The notes under the pieces are model-generated. The model saw nothing but the letters and a program-made list of their open reading frames with translations. It was not told the DNA's origin and searched no databases. A program made the position numbers and the translations under genes. From positions 97,128 to 161,127 of the forward strand of contig JAIQFH010000028.1 in assembly GCA_020073385.1 (NCBI GenBank): DNA of 64,000 bases, written 5' to 3'. Each line of letters begins with the position of its first letter. Position 1 is the first letter of the stretch. This DNA is from Terriglobia bacterium. Lineage in GTDB: Bacteria > Acidobacteriota > Terriglobia > Terriglobales > Acidobacteriaceae. Below, piece after piece: positions 18,044 through 25,270 of this stretch.

Positions 18044-18349
18044 ATGACGGTAATCATTCGTGTTGAACTTCCCCAACATCTTCGAACGCTGGCTCATGTC
18101 GGGCACGAGGTCGAGATTCAGGTGGAGGGTCCGGTGACGCAGCGCTCTGTGCTCGACGCTGTCGAATCGGCATATCCCATGCTGAGGGGCGCGATCCGCG
18201 ACCACGTCACCAAACAGCGTCGCGCTTTCTTGCGCTTCTTCGCCTGTCAGGAAGACTTGACGCACGAGTCTCCAGATGCGCCGCTGCCCGAAGCCGTCGT
18301 TTCAGGCAAAGAGCCGTTCCTGATCATCGGCGCAATCGCCGGCGGATGA
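18044..18349 (+). CDS. MoaD/ThiS-like ubiquitin-fold sulfur carrier candidate
   Basis: 101 residues with a beta-grasp pattern: [15 protein letters not shown] at the start, [23 protein letters not shown] in the middle helix, and the C-terminal GAIAGG, the double glycine that MoaD and ThiS use for adenylation and thiocarboxylation. It is longer than MoaD (about 80), with an insertion near residues 55-75. No MoaE, ThiG or E1-like enzyme is next to it, so its pathway is open. Similar MoaD-like genes beside BNR-propeller genes are, as I recall, found in other bacteria, which would make the pair meaningful; this needs checking. Confidence 0.72.
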   Translation: MTVIIRVELPQHLRTLAHVGHEVEIQVEGPVTQRSVLDAVESAYPMLRGAIRDHVTKQRRAFLRFFACQEDLTHESPDAPLPEAVVSGKEPFLIIGAIAGG

Positions 18350-18397
18350 CACGAAGATCGATTCGTACCGCTAAGATTGCAGTGATAGCATCTGTTT

Positions 18398-18628
18398 ATG
18401 GCAATCAGTGACACCACCCCGGAAGCGCGTGAGGTGCAATCGCGAATTCACCGCTCCATGTCAGGAGAACAACGAATTCTCATCGCACTCGAGATGAGCC
18501 TATTCGCCCGGGAGGTCGCACGTGAGCGGATTTGTTCGGAGCACCCTGATTGGGAGGAATGGCAGGTACAGCGCGAGCTGTTGAGAATCGCGTTTCTTCC
18601 TGACCCGTTACCTGCCGACCTTCGATGA
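18398..18628 (+). CDS. Small hypothetical protein paired with a nucleotidyltransferase
   Basis: 76 residues, helical and charged, with HRSMSGEQRILIALEMSLFAREVARERI and a C-terminal HPDWEEWQVQRELLRIAF. I recognise the general pattern of small proteins encoded just before MNT/AbiEii-type nucleotidyltransferases but can assign no function. Its stop codon overlaps an ATG at 18625 (ATGA) that would be the natural start of the next gene, which supports a two-gene cassette of toxin-antitoxin type. Confidence 0.6.
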   Translation: MAISDTTPEAREVQSRIHRSMSGEQRILIALEMSLFAREVARERICSEHPDWEEWQVQRELLRIAFLPDPLPADLR

Positions 18629-18693
18629 CTGTGACCGGGGTCTTTCTACGGATCACGACAGCACTTGACAGCGCCATATTGAGTACATGCTGA
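18625..18693 (+). pseudogene. Frameshifted 5' fragment of the nucleotidyltransferase gene
   Basis: From the ATG that overlaps the upstream stop, the frame reads MTVTGVFLRITTALDSA and then runs into a stop at 18691. The sequence HIEYMLTGSFAS continues in another frame (reading from about 18672). Joined, they give the expected N-terminal helix of the family. A small indel near 18672-18678 explains this. Confidence 0.5.
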
Positions 18694-19190
18694 CTGGTTC
18701 TTTTGCCAGCACTCGCTACAGCTCTCCGCGCGCAACGCAAGACATTGATATCGTGATCTCAGCCACTCCAATGCAACTACGGTCCTTGATCCATGATCTG
18801 AGCGGCAAGAGCTACTATGTTGACCTCGATTCTGCGCTTGATGCCCACCGGCGCGAATCTCTGTTTAACATCATTGACCTGAACACGGGTTGGAAGATTG
18901 ACCTTATTTTTCGTAAGTCCACACCGTTTGGTCTGGAAGAGTTCGGACGCCGGCGCAAGATCGAATTGCTTGGGCTTCAATTTTATGTAGCCAGCCCGGA
19001 GGACATTATCGTTGCGAAACTCGAGTGGGCAAAGTTGGGCGAATCTGCGCGCCAGATTGAGGACGCTGCCGCCATTTTGCGGATACAAGAAAACACGCTG
19101 GACAAGTCCTATTTGAACAAGTGGATCGGAGCACTAGGACTGGGCGAGCAGTGGATGGCCGCCAGGCGGATTGCCGGTTGCTCCACTTGA
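18687..19190 (+). CDS. Nucleotidyltransferase (AbiEii/MNT-like), N-terminus lost by frameshift
   Basis: 167 residues from the first in-frame ATG. The nucleotidyltransferase signature GSFASTRYSSPRATQDIDIVI sits only four residues in, whereas family members have a helix of about 20 residues before it; that helix is readable in another frame at 18625-18675. WKIDLIFRKSTPFGLEEFGRR supplies the third acidic position, and SPEDIIVAKLEWAK is typical of this family. The active-site G-S and D-x-D are intact, so the shortened protein could still fold, or the gene is a recent pseudogene, or there is a sequencing error. Likely partner: the 76-residue protein directly upstream. Family members act as toxins or modify tRNA or partner proteins. 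Confidence 0.7.
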   Translation: MLTGSFASTRYSSPRATQDIDIVISATPMQLRSLIHDLSGKSYYVDLDSALDAHRRESLFNIIDLNTGWKIDLIFRKSTPFGLEEFGRRRKIELLGLQFYVASPEDIIVAKLEWAKLGESARQIEDAAAILRIQENTLDKSYLNKWIGALGLGEQWMAARRIAGCST

Positions 19191-19204
19191 GCTCTGCTGG
19201 ACGT

Positions 19205-20767
19205 TCATCCACGAGCGATCTGGATTAGTTTTGGCAGGACATCGCCGAACGGTGATCGCTCTGGCTTGCCGAACTCGAAATAGATCTTGCGGTAGAGCTC
19301 ATACAGCGCCGCGTAGGCACTCTGCGTCTCCGGCTGGGGCTCGTAGACTGTGTGCTTGGGACAGATCTTATCTTGCGCTTCGCCGATCGTCTTGAACACA
19401 CCGGCGGCCATGAAGGCGAAGATGGCTGAGCCGAGGCCTGTTACCTTGCCGCTCGGAACAAGCACCGGGCGTCCGAGAACGTTGGCGTAGACCTGGTTCA
19501 GCACCGGATTGCTTTGCGGGATGCCTCCGCCGTTGATCACACGCTGCGTGGGCGCTCCGTACTCGCTCATGCGATCGAGGATGATTCGCGTGTGGAATGC
19601 GGTACCTTCGATTGCGGCGAAGAGTTCATCCTGCGCGGTATGAACGAGATTCCAGCCGAGCGTCATACCACCCAGGTTCGGATTTACCAGCACCGTGCGG
19701 TCGCCATTGTCCCAGGTCATGCGCAGCAAGCCAGTCTGTCCTGCGCGATATTTGTCCAATCCCTTGCTTAGTTCCTCGACCGTCGTGCCTGCGCGGCGGG
19801 CAATCGCGCTAAAGATGTCACCCGTCGCCGAGAGGCCCGCTTCAATTCCCGTGAACTGCGGGTGCACGCTGCCCGGAACAACGCCGCAGACACCGGGTAT
19901 CAGCTGCGCTTTCGGCGCGTAAGCGATGATGCAGGTAGACGTACCGACCACATTCACAACGTCGCCTTCTTTCGCGCCCGCGCCAATCGCGTCCCAGTGC
20001 GCATCGAAGGCGCCGACAGGAATTGGAATCCCTGCGCGCAGGCCGAGTTTCTCAGCCCAGTGCGGTGCCAACTTTCCGGCGATCTTGTCGGAGGTGGCAT
20101 ACTCGCCCTCCAGTTTGTCGCGCGCTCCGGCTAGCAGCGGATCGACTTTCGCCAGAAAGCTTTCCGGTGGGAGTCCGCCCAGGGATGCATTCCACATCCA
20201 CTTGTGGCCCATGGCGCAAACGCTGCGCTTCACGCGGCGGGGATCCGTGATTCCGCACAGCGTCGCGGCGACCATGTCGCAGTGCTCGAAGGCGCTGGCG
20301 AACTTCTGGCGCTTGTCGGGATTATGCCGGAGCCAGTGCAGCAGCTTGGCAAATCCCCACTCGGACGAGTAGATCCCGCCGCACCACTCGATGGCTTCGA
20401 GCTTTTCAATTCTGGCTAGTTCTGTGACTAGCGCGGCTTCGAGTTTCGCGCGGTGATCGCACCAAAGATAGTAGTCATCGAGCGGAACCATGCCTTCGCC
20501 GACGGGGATTACGCTTGAGCCTGTGGTGTCGAGCGCAATGGAGGCAACCTGATCGGCCGAGATGCCCGCTGATGTCACCGCCTGGCGGGTGGCTTCGGCT
20601 AAAGCCCGCATGTGGTCTGCGTGGGATTGGGTGGCAAAGTCGGGATCCTCGCGTTTGCGGTGCAGGGGATATTCGGAGACGGCGGACGCGAGAAGTCCGC
20701 GCTCGCTGTCGACGATCGAGACGCGAACGCTGAGGGTGCCGAAATCTACTCCCGCTACGATGGCCAT
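19205..20767 (-). CDS. araB: Ribulokinase
   Basis: 520-residue FGGY-family kinase phosphorylating L-ribulose. VAGVDFGTLSVRVSIVD is the AraB form of the phosphate-1 loop (Asp-Phe-Gly-Thr), and ALDTTGSSVIPV, CDHRAKLEA, YSSEWGFAKLLHW, GAFDAHWDAIGAG and NVVGTSTCIIAY are AraB-specific motifs. The ATG at 20767 was chosen because the longer frame to 20860 is only repeat sequence and MAIVAGVDFG is the family start. It is the last gene of the arabinose group and is separated from the isomerase gene by 200 bases containing a palindrome and a family A repeat, so its expression may differ from the rest. Confidence 0.94.
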   Translation of the reverse strand: MAIVAGVDFGTLSVRVSIVDSERGLLASAVSEYPLHRKREDPDFATQSHADHMRALAEATRQAVTSAGISADQVASIALDTTGSSVIPVGEGMVPLDDYYLWCDHRAKLEAALVTELARIEKLEAIEWCGGIYSSEWGFAKLLHWLRHNPDKRQKFASAFEHCDMVAATLCGITDPRRVKRSVCAMGHKWMWNASLGGLPPESFLAKVDPLLAGARDKLEGEYATSDKIAGKLAPHWAEKLGLRAGIPIPVGAFDAHWDAIGAGAKEGDVVNVVGTSTCIIAYAPKAQLIPGVCGVVPGSVHPQFTGIEAGLSATGDIFSAIARRAGTTVEELSKGLDKYRAGQTGLLRMTWDNGDRTVLVNPNLGGMTLGWNLVHTAQDELFAAIEGTAFHTRIILDRMSEYGAPTQRVINGGGIPQSNPVLNQVYANVLGRPVLVPSGKVTGLGSAIFAFMAAGVFKTIGEAQDKICPKHTVYEPQPETQSAYAALYELYRKIYFEFGKPERSPFGDVLPKLIQIARG

Positions 20768-20774
20768 GTGGTTC

Positions 20775-20840
20775 CCACACCGGGGCTGAAGCCCCCATTC
20801 ATTTGCATCTAACGCGGCCCTAAAGGGCCGCTCTTCCACG
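20775..20840. repeat. Dispersed palindromic repeat, family A (copy 2)
   Basis: CCGGGGCTGAAGCCCC and GCGGCCCTAAAGGGCCGC stem-loops followed by CTCTTCCACGG. Same order and spacing as 1316-1383, with compensating changes in the second stem (GCGCTAAAGCGC there, GGCCCTAAAGGGCC here), which shows that pairing is conserved. Confidence 0.7.
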
Positions 20841-20902
20841 GTAGCTGCCTGCGCCAGCATACGGCCAGCGAATCTTCATTCACCACCGGGGACACAGGGG
20901 AA

Positions 20903-20922
20903 CACAGAGGAATTCCTCTGTG
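20903..20922. repeat. Perfect 20-bp palindrome inside the arabinose operon
   Basis: CACAGAGGAATTCCTCTGTG is fully self-complementary. It lies between the isomerase stop and the araB start and is flanked by CACAGGGGAACACAG-type repeats. In RNA it would pair without a loop of normal size, so a DNA-level role or a repeat remnant is as likely as attenuation. Confidence 0.5.
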
Positions 20923-20968
20923 AAACTCTGCGTCATCTGTGGTGCAACAAACCGCATCCGTAAGGATG

Positions 20969-22393
20969 CTAAGCCTGATTTCCGTGCCAGTACATTTGCC
21001 AGCCGAGGTAACGGACGCCGGCTTCGTGGACGGCACCCGCCGTAGACGAAAAGTTCGCCGCGACATGATGTTCGAATCCGTTCTCGCAGATGTAATGCAG
21101 CAGCTTCTGCAATTGCGGAATCTGCACCACGCCGACGCCGCCGAAGGTGTTCAGCGAATCGCTGGTGAATTCTCCCTGGCCGACATAGCCGCGCATGACA
21201 CCGGAAGTATCGTCGGTGGAGAAACGGGCAAAGCTCATCGCGCCCGGCTTTACGCGTCCGACTACCGTGCCGAAGGTGTTCTCCTTGCCCACCGTACCCG
21301 CGATAATTTCCTGGAAGTCCATGCGGACATCCTGGAAGAAATGCTTTGGCAGGTTGCTGCAGTGGAAGCAGACAGCCTTGTTGGGATCGTCGCCGTAGTT
21401 ATTGTTCCAGTCGAGCAGTGCGCTCGGCGTTTCGGAGGCGAGTGCCAACGCGTGCATGCTGAGCGTGCCGCACACGTCGACCTCGCAAGCCGCAGGCAGC
21501 AACTTGTTGCTCATCATGCTCATGATGGTGCAAGGGACGACACCGAAGTACTCTTCCATTGACGTCCAGCACTGCACGGCAGTGATCTGCACGTCGGTTT
21601 GCTTCATCCATTCATCGACGACGTAGCCGAGCTTGGCCATTTTCATCAGGGCGGCATCGGGGACGCTTTGCGTGGTGACATATTTCTTGATTTCAGCAAG
21701 CTTGCCCTGCACGCCGGGGTTGTCGTCTTTTGATTTGGCAATGCGGCCGAAGACTTCCGAGAGGTCGAGCGTCTCAACTGAAATTCCGTTGTTTTCCAGC
21801 AGCTTCTCGCTGTACCGGACTGTGTTGAACGCGGTAGGCCGTGCACCGAGGCTGCCGATGCGCAGGTTGCGGAATCCGTTGACGATGCGGCACACGGCGG
21901 CGAACCAAGCGAGATCATTCTGGAAATCCTGCGAGTCGGGGCTGACCGTGTGCAGGCGGGTCAGCGAGTAGGGGATTCCATACTGGCGCAGGTTGTTGCA
22001 GGCTGACATCTTTCCGCAAAAGCTGTCGCGGCGATGCAGGATGGTCATTTTCGAGGCGTCATCCGGTGTCGCCTGAATCAGGACTGGAACGTCGAGACGA
22101 GCCAACCTCAGGGTGTCAGCGATAGCGCGCTCGTCACCGAAATTTGGCAGTGAAACGATCACACCATCGATCTTTTCGCTATGCTTCCTGAACAACGCCG
22201 CGCAGCGCTTAGCCTCCTCGTGCGTTTCTACTGCACCGTGCTTGCTGTCTTCCGGACCGAGGACGATCGCATCCATGCCAGCCTTGGCCAGCGCCTGGAT
22301 CATCTCTTCGCGTCCTGACTTCGCCAACTGATCGGGGAAGAAGCCGCGATTCCCGACGATCACACCCATCGTCATTTTCTTTTTGTCAGACAT
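20969..22393 (-). CDS. L-fucose/L-arabinose isomerase-family protein, probable arabinose isomerase
   Basis: 474 residues of the fucose/arabinose isomerase superfamily, but not canonical AraA. Visible features: VIVGNRGFFP at the N-terminus, DGVIVSLPNFGDERAIADTL, FCGKMSACNNLRQYGIPY, the metal-site-like CWTSMEEYFGVVPCTIMSMMS (a conserved Glu), and ACEVDVCGTLSMHAL (Glu-x-Asp). The context, between an SSS transporter with araD on one side and araB on the other, makes L-arabinose to L-ribulose isomerisation the obvious role, since no other isomerase is in the operon. That would be non-orthologous replacement of AraA. A different ketose substrate cannot be excluded. Confidence 0.82.
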   Translation of the reverse strand: MSDKKKMTMGVIVGNRGFFPDQLAKSGREEMIQALAKAGMDAIVLGPEDSKHGAVETHEEAKRCAALFRKHSEKIDGVIVSLPNFGDERAIADTLRLARLDVPVLIQATPDDASKMTILHRRDSFCGKMSACNNLRQYGIPYSLTRLHTVSPDSQDFQNDLAWFAAVCRIVNGFRNLRIGSLGARPTAFNTVRYSEKLLENNGISVETLDLSEVFGRIAKSKDDNPGVQGKLAEIKKYVTTQSVPDAALMKMAKLGYVVDEWMKQTDVQITAVQCWTSMEEYFGVVPCTIMSMMSNKLLPAACEVDVCGTLSMHALALASETPSALLDWNNNYGDDPNKAVCFHCSNLPKHFFQDVRMDFQEIIAGTVGKENTFGTVVGRVKPGAMSFARFSTDDTSGVMRGYVGQGEFTSDSLNTFGGVGVVQIPQLQKLLHYICENGFEHHVAANFSSTAGAVHEAGVRYLGWQMYWHGNQA

Positions 22394-22425
22394 AAGAATC
22401 CTTTTCGAGATATGAACTGTATCGA

Positions 22426-22665
22426 TTAAGACTTACCGGCCATGCGCTTGCGCTCATTTGCCGGGGAAAAATGAATGCCGAAAAACAGGCCCGACACCAA
22501 CAGGATCGCGCCCCACCACACATTCGCGTGCAGATCATAGAGCACGACCTTATTAGCGGGAGGGCTCATGATCTCGTAGATTCCGGTAGCGAAGATGAGC
22601 GCACCGATCACGCCAAGGCACAATCCCGTGAAGAACCAGATTGAGAGGTGACTTCCAGATTTCAT
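22426..22665 (-). CDS. Small two-helix membrane protein of the arabinose operon
   Basis: 79 residues with two membrane segments (about 9-29 and 46-64) and a charged C-terminus (NERKRMAGK). It starts 10 bases after the SSS transporter's stop, so it is co-transcribed. Small hydrophobic partners are common beside solute symporters, and an accessory role in transport is a reasonable guess. I know no named family. Confidence 0.68.
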   Translation of the reverse strand: MKSGSHLSIWFFTGLCLGVIGALIFATGIYEIMSPPANKVVLYDLHANVWWGAILLVSGLFFGIHFSPANERKRMAGKS

Positions 22666-22674
22666 GCGATTCTC

Positions 22675-24435
22675 CTACCAGAAAATGATCTGCAAAACTA
22701 CAAATGCGAGTGCCACCACTACGGCCCAGAAAATCGGACGGTGGAAAATCGAAACATGCTCCACTTTTGGAATCGGTGTCAGGCCGTAGACGACATCCTT
22801 CAACTCCGAGTCCGGTTTGGGTTTCGTCAGCATGCTGACGACGACCGTCACAACCACGCAAATCAAACAGCACCAGAGGGCACGGAACATGTTTTGCGCC
22901 TGGTCCTGAGCATCCATGGAGAGCGCGACGTAGCGCACTGCGTTGGGATCGAGCTTGACCCACGTATACATGCCAACTGACGACAGCGTTCCCGCCAACA
23001 GCCCTGTCCAACCTCCCGCCGGCGTGGCGCGCTTCCAGAGCATGCCCAGCAGCACCGTCCCAAAGAGCGGGGCAATGAAGAAGCTGAACAGCGCCTGAAC
23101 GTAGTCCATGATGCTCGGGGCGCGCGCAGCGAGATACGCGGTGCCGATACTGATAGCGACACCCAAGACAGTCCACCGGCGTCCCATCCTGACCTTCTGC
23201 TCGTCGGTAGCATTCTTGTTGATCAGAGTTCCATAGATGTCGTAGACCCAAACAGTAGTAAACGCACTGACATTGCCAGCCATGCCAGACATGAAACCGG
23301 CAATGAGAGCGGTGATGCCTAATCCAAGCAGGCCCGGCCCGCAGTAGCGGGCCAGCATCAGAGGCAAAACCTCGTCATAACCGTGCAGGCCCTGGGCCTG
23401 TCCTGCATCGGACCACGCAAGGTTGGCCGGAACGAGCCGGATCAGTCCTCCCGTATTCGGGTCGCGCAGCAGTGCCAGGCCGAGCAGTCCGGGAAGAATC
23501 ACAATGAGGGGAACCATCATCTTGAAGGCCGCGCCGATGATGGGCGCCAGTTCTGCAGAGCGCAGATCCTTTGCCGAGAGGACGCGCTGAACAACGAGGA
23601 AATCAGTGGTCCAATAGCCCATGGCGATCACTGCGCCCAGTCCGAAGACGATGCCGGCCCAATTGATGCCCATCGGGTTGGCGTTGAAGTTGCCCAGCGT
23701 CGACCAGAGGTGGGTGTAGGACCCAGGATTCGCCACGTGCAACTCGGTCAAGTTCTGCAAAATCTTGGCCTGCAGTCCGCTCCAGCCTCCGGCCTCAATC
23801 AGCCCAAGGATCGGAATCAGGAGAGCGCCGGCCCATATCAGAAAGAACTGCAGCACTTCGTTAAAAATGGCGGACCGCAGTCCTCCAAGAGCAACGTAAG
23901 CGGCAACGGTCAGTGATGAGACGATGATGCTGAAATGGATGTTCCATCCCAGCACGACTTTCATCACCACCGCCATGGCATACATGTTGATGCCGCTCAT
24001 CAAGACCGTCATGAAGGCGAACGAGATGGAAGAGATGGTTTGCGCGCCTTCTCCGAAGCGCAGCTTGAGATAGCCCGGGACGGAGTGCGTCTTGCACACG
24101 TAGTAGAAGGGCATCATCACCAGCGCGAGGAAGAGCATCGAGGGGATCGCGCCGATCCAGTACCAGTGCGCCGCAAGAATTCCGTACTTATAGGAATTGC
24201 CGGCCCATCCCATCAGTTCCAGGGACCCGAGGTTGGCCGAAAGAAAGGCGAGGCCCGCGACCCAGGCGGTCATCTCGCGCCCGGCCATGAAGAAGTCTTC
24301 GCCAGTGTTGGCTTGTTCCTTGAGGTACAGACCAATGCCCAGCACCAGCGCAAAGTAGAAGACGATGATCACGAGGTCGACTGCTGAGAGATGTACCAGC
24401 GTGTTGGAACTGAGGAGCAGCAGAGCAAGATTCAT
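22675..24435 (-). CDS. Sodium:solute symporter (SSS family), probable L-arabinose uptake
   Basis: 586 residues with 13-14 hydrophobic segments. SSS hallmarks: VDLVIIVFYFALVLGIGLYL (TM1), AGREMTAWVAGLAFLSANLGSLELMGWAGNSY around TM2, GGLRSAIFNEVLQFFLIWAGALL (the GG-x-x-S-A/V region) and GYWTTDFLVVQRVLSAKD. The SGLT/galactose-type branch is likely from the last two motifs. The start overlaps the araD stop by ATGA, so uptake and catabolism are translationally linked. The substrate is inferred from context. Confidence 0.9.
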   Translation of the reverse strand: MNLALLLLSSNTLVHLSAVDLVIIVFYFALVLGIGLYLKEQANTGEDFFMAGREMTAWVAGLAFLSANLGSLELMGWAGNSYKYGILAAHWYWIGAIPSMLFLALVMMPFYYVCKTHSVPGYLKLRFGEGAQTISSISFAFMTVLMSGINMYAMAVVMKVVLGWNIHFSIIVSSLTVAAYVALGGLRSAIFNEVLQFFLIWAGALLIPILGLIEAGGWSGLQAKILQNLTELHVANPGSYTHLWSTLGNFNANPMGINWAGIVFGLGAVIAMGYWTTDFLVVQRVLSAKDLRSAELAPIIGAAFKMMVPLIVILPGLLGLALLRDPNTGGLIRLVPANLAWSDAGQAQGLHGYDEVLPLMLARYCGPGLLGLGITALIAGFMSGMAGNVSAFTTVWVYDIYGTLINKNATDEQKVRMGRRWTVLGVAISIGTAYLAARAPSIMDYVQALFSFFIAPLFGTVLLGMLWKRATPAGGWTGLLAGTLSSVGMYTWVKLDPNAVRYVALSMDAQDQAQNMFRALWCCLICVVVTVVVSMLTKPKPDSELKDVVYGLTPIPKVEHVSIFHRPIFWAVVVALAFVVLQIIFW

Positions 24436-25133
24436 TGTGTCTTGACCTGTCCGTAGTAGGCGTTTTGACCGTGTTTGCGCAAGAAATGCTTGTCGTGCAA
24501 CTCGCGAGCGATGGGCCGCGATTCAGCGTTGATCAGAAGCGTATGCGATGCCATGCGAGCAACGTATTCGAGGATGACGGCATTGTGAGCGGCATCGGCG
24601 GCGGTCGGTCCCCAGCAGAAGGGAGCATGGCCAGCGACCAGGACCGCCGGAATCGAATCAGGGTCGATTTTGGCAAACGTCCGACAGATGGCCTTGCCGG
24701 TTTCGAGTTCGTAGTCGGCGGCAATTTCCCGAGGAGTGAGCGACTCGGTGACGGGAACTGGTCCGTGAAAATAGTCTGCGTGCGTGGTGCCAAAGCACGG
24801 GATCGGAGTTTCAGCCTGCGCCCAGGCGGTGGCGAATTCTGAGTGCGTGTGCGCGACTCCGCCGATATTAGGGAAGTGTTTGTAGAGCTCGAGGTGCGTG
24901 GCGAGATCGGAGGAGGGTCGCAGCTTGGTTTCCACGGTCGTGCCCTCAAGATCGCAGACGACCATGTGCTCGGGTTTCAGTTCCTCGTAAGGGACTCCAC
25001 TGGGCTTGATGGCGACGAGGCCTTCATTGCGATCGATGCCGCTAGCGTTGCCGAAGGTATAAACAACCAGACCGCGACGGACTAGTTCCAGATTCGCCTC
25101 GAGCACCTCTTCGCGGAGTGTCTTAAGCAGCAT
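24432..25133 (-). CDS. araD: L-ribulose-5-phosphate 4-epimerase
   Basis: 233-residue class II aldolase-fold enzyme converting L-ribulose 5-phosphate to D-xylulose 5-phosphate. Phosphate-binding FGNASGIDR, KPSGVPYEEL and the zinc ligands in HTHSEFATAWAQ are present; the third His is in VLVAGHAPFCWG. FGTTHADYFHGPVPVTESL is the specific AraD stretch. Length is typical. First gene of the operon; the operator palindrome is about 50 bases upstream. Its product feeds the same xylulose-5-phosphate pool as XylB at the left edge. Confidence 0.95.
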   Translation of the reverse strand: MLLKTLREEVLEANLELVRRGLVVYTFGNASGIDRNEGLVAIKPSGVPYEELKPEHMVVCDLEGTTVETKLRPSSDLATHLELYKHFPNIGGVAHTHSEFATAWAQAETPIPCFGTTHADYFHGPVPVTESLTPREIAADYELETGKAICRTFAKIDPDSIPAVLVAGHAPFCWGPTAADAAHNAVILEYVARMASHTLLINAESRPIARELHDKHFLRKHGQNAYYGQVKTQ

Positions 25134-25181
25134 GGGACAAAGTGGGACGTTACGGCCTGAGACCGTTCAGGAGCACTTTTT

Positions 25182-25199
25182 TGCGTAAACGTTTACGCA
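25182..25199. promoter_or_regulatory. Perfect 18-bp LacI-type operator before araD
   Basis: TGCGTAAACGTTTACGCA is perfectly palindromic with a central CG, the form used by LacI-family repressors. It lies 49-66 bases before the araD start, where it would overlap the promoter. Nine central bases match the palindrome before the LacI gene (2661-2676). Confidence 0.7.
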
Positions 25200-25270
25200 C
25201 GGAACATTAAACGGGCGTGCCCATCTTTGTCAAAGTGTTTGCGCGGCGGCGGTTGTGAAGTAAGGACTGG

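Noticed and set aside
21060..21085. tRNA T-arm-like GTTCGAATCC
   Set aside because: Lies inside the isomerase gene and has no cloverleaf partner sequences.
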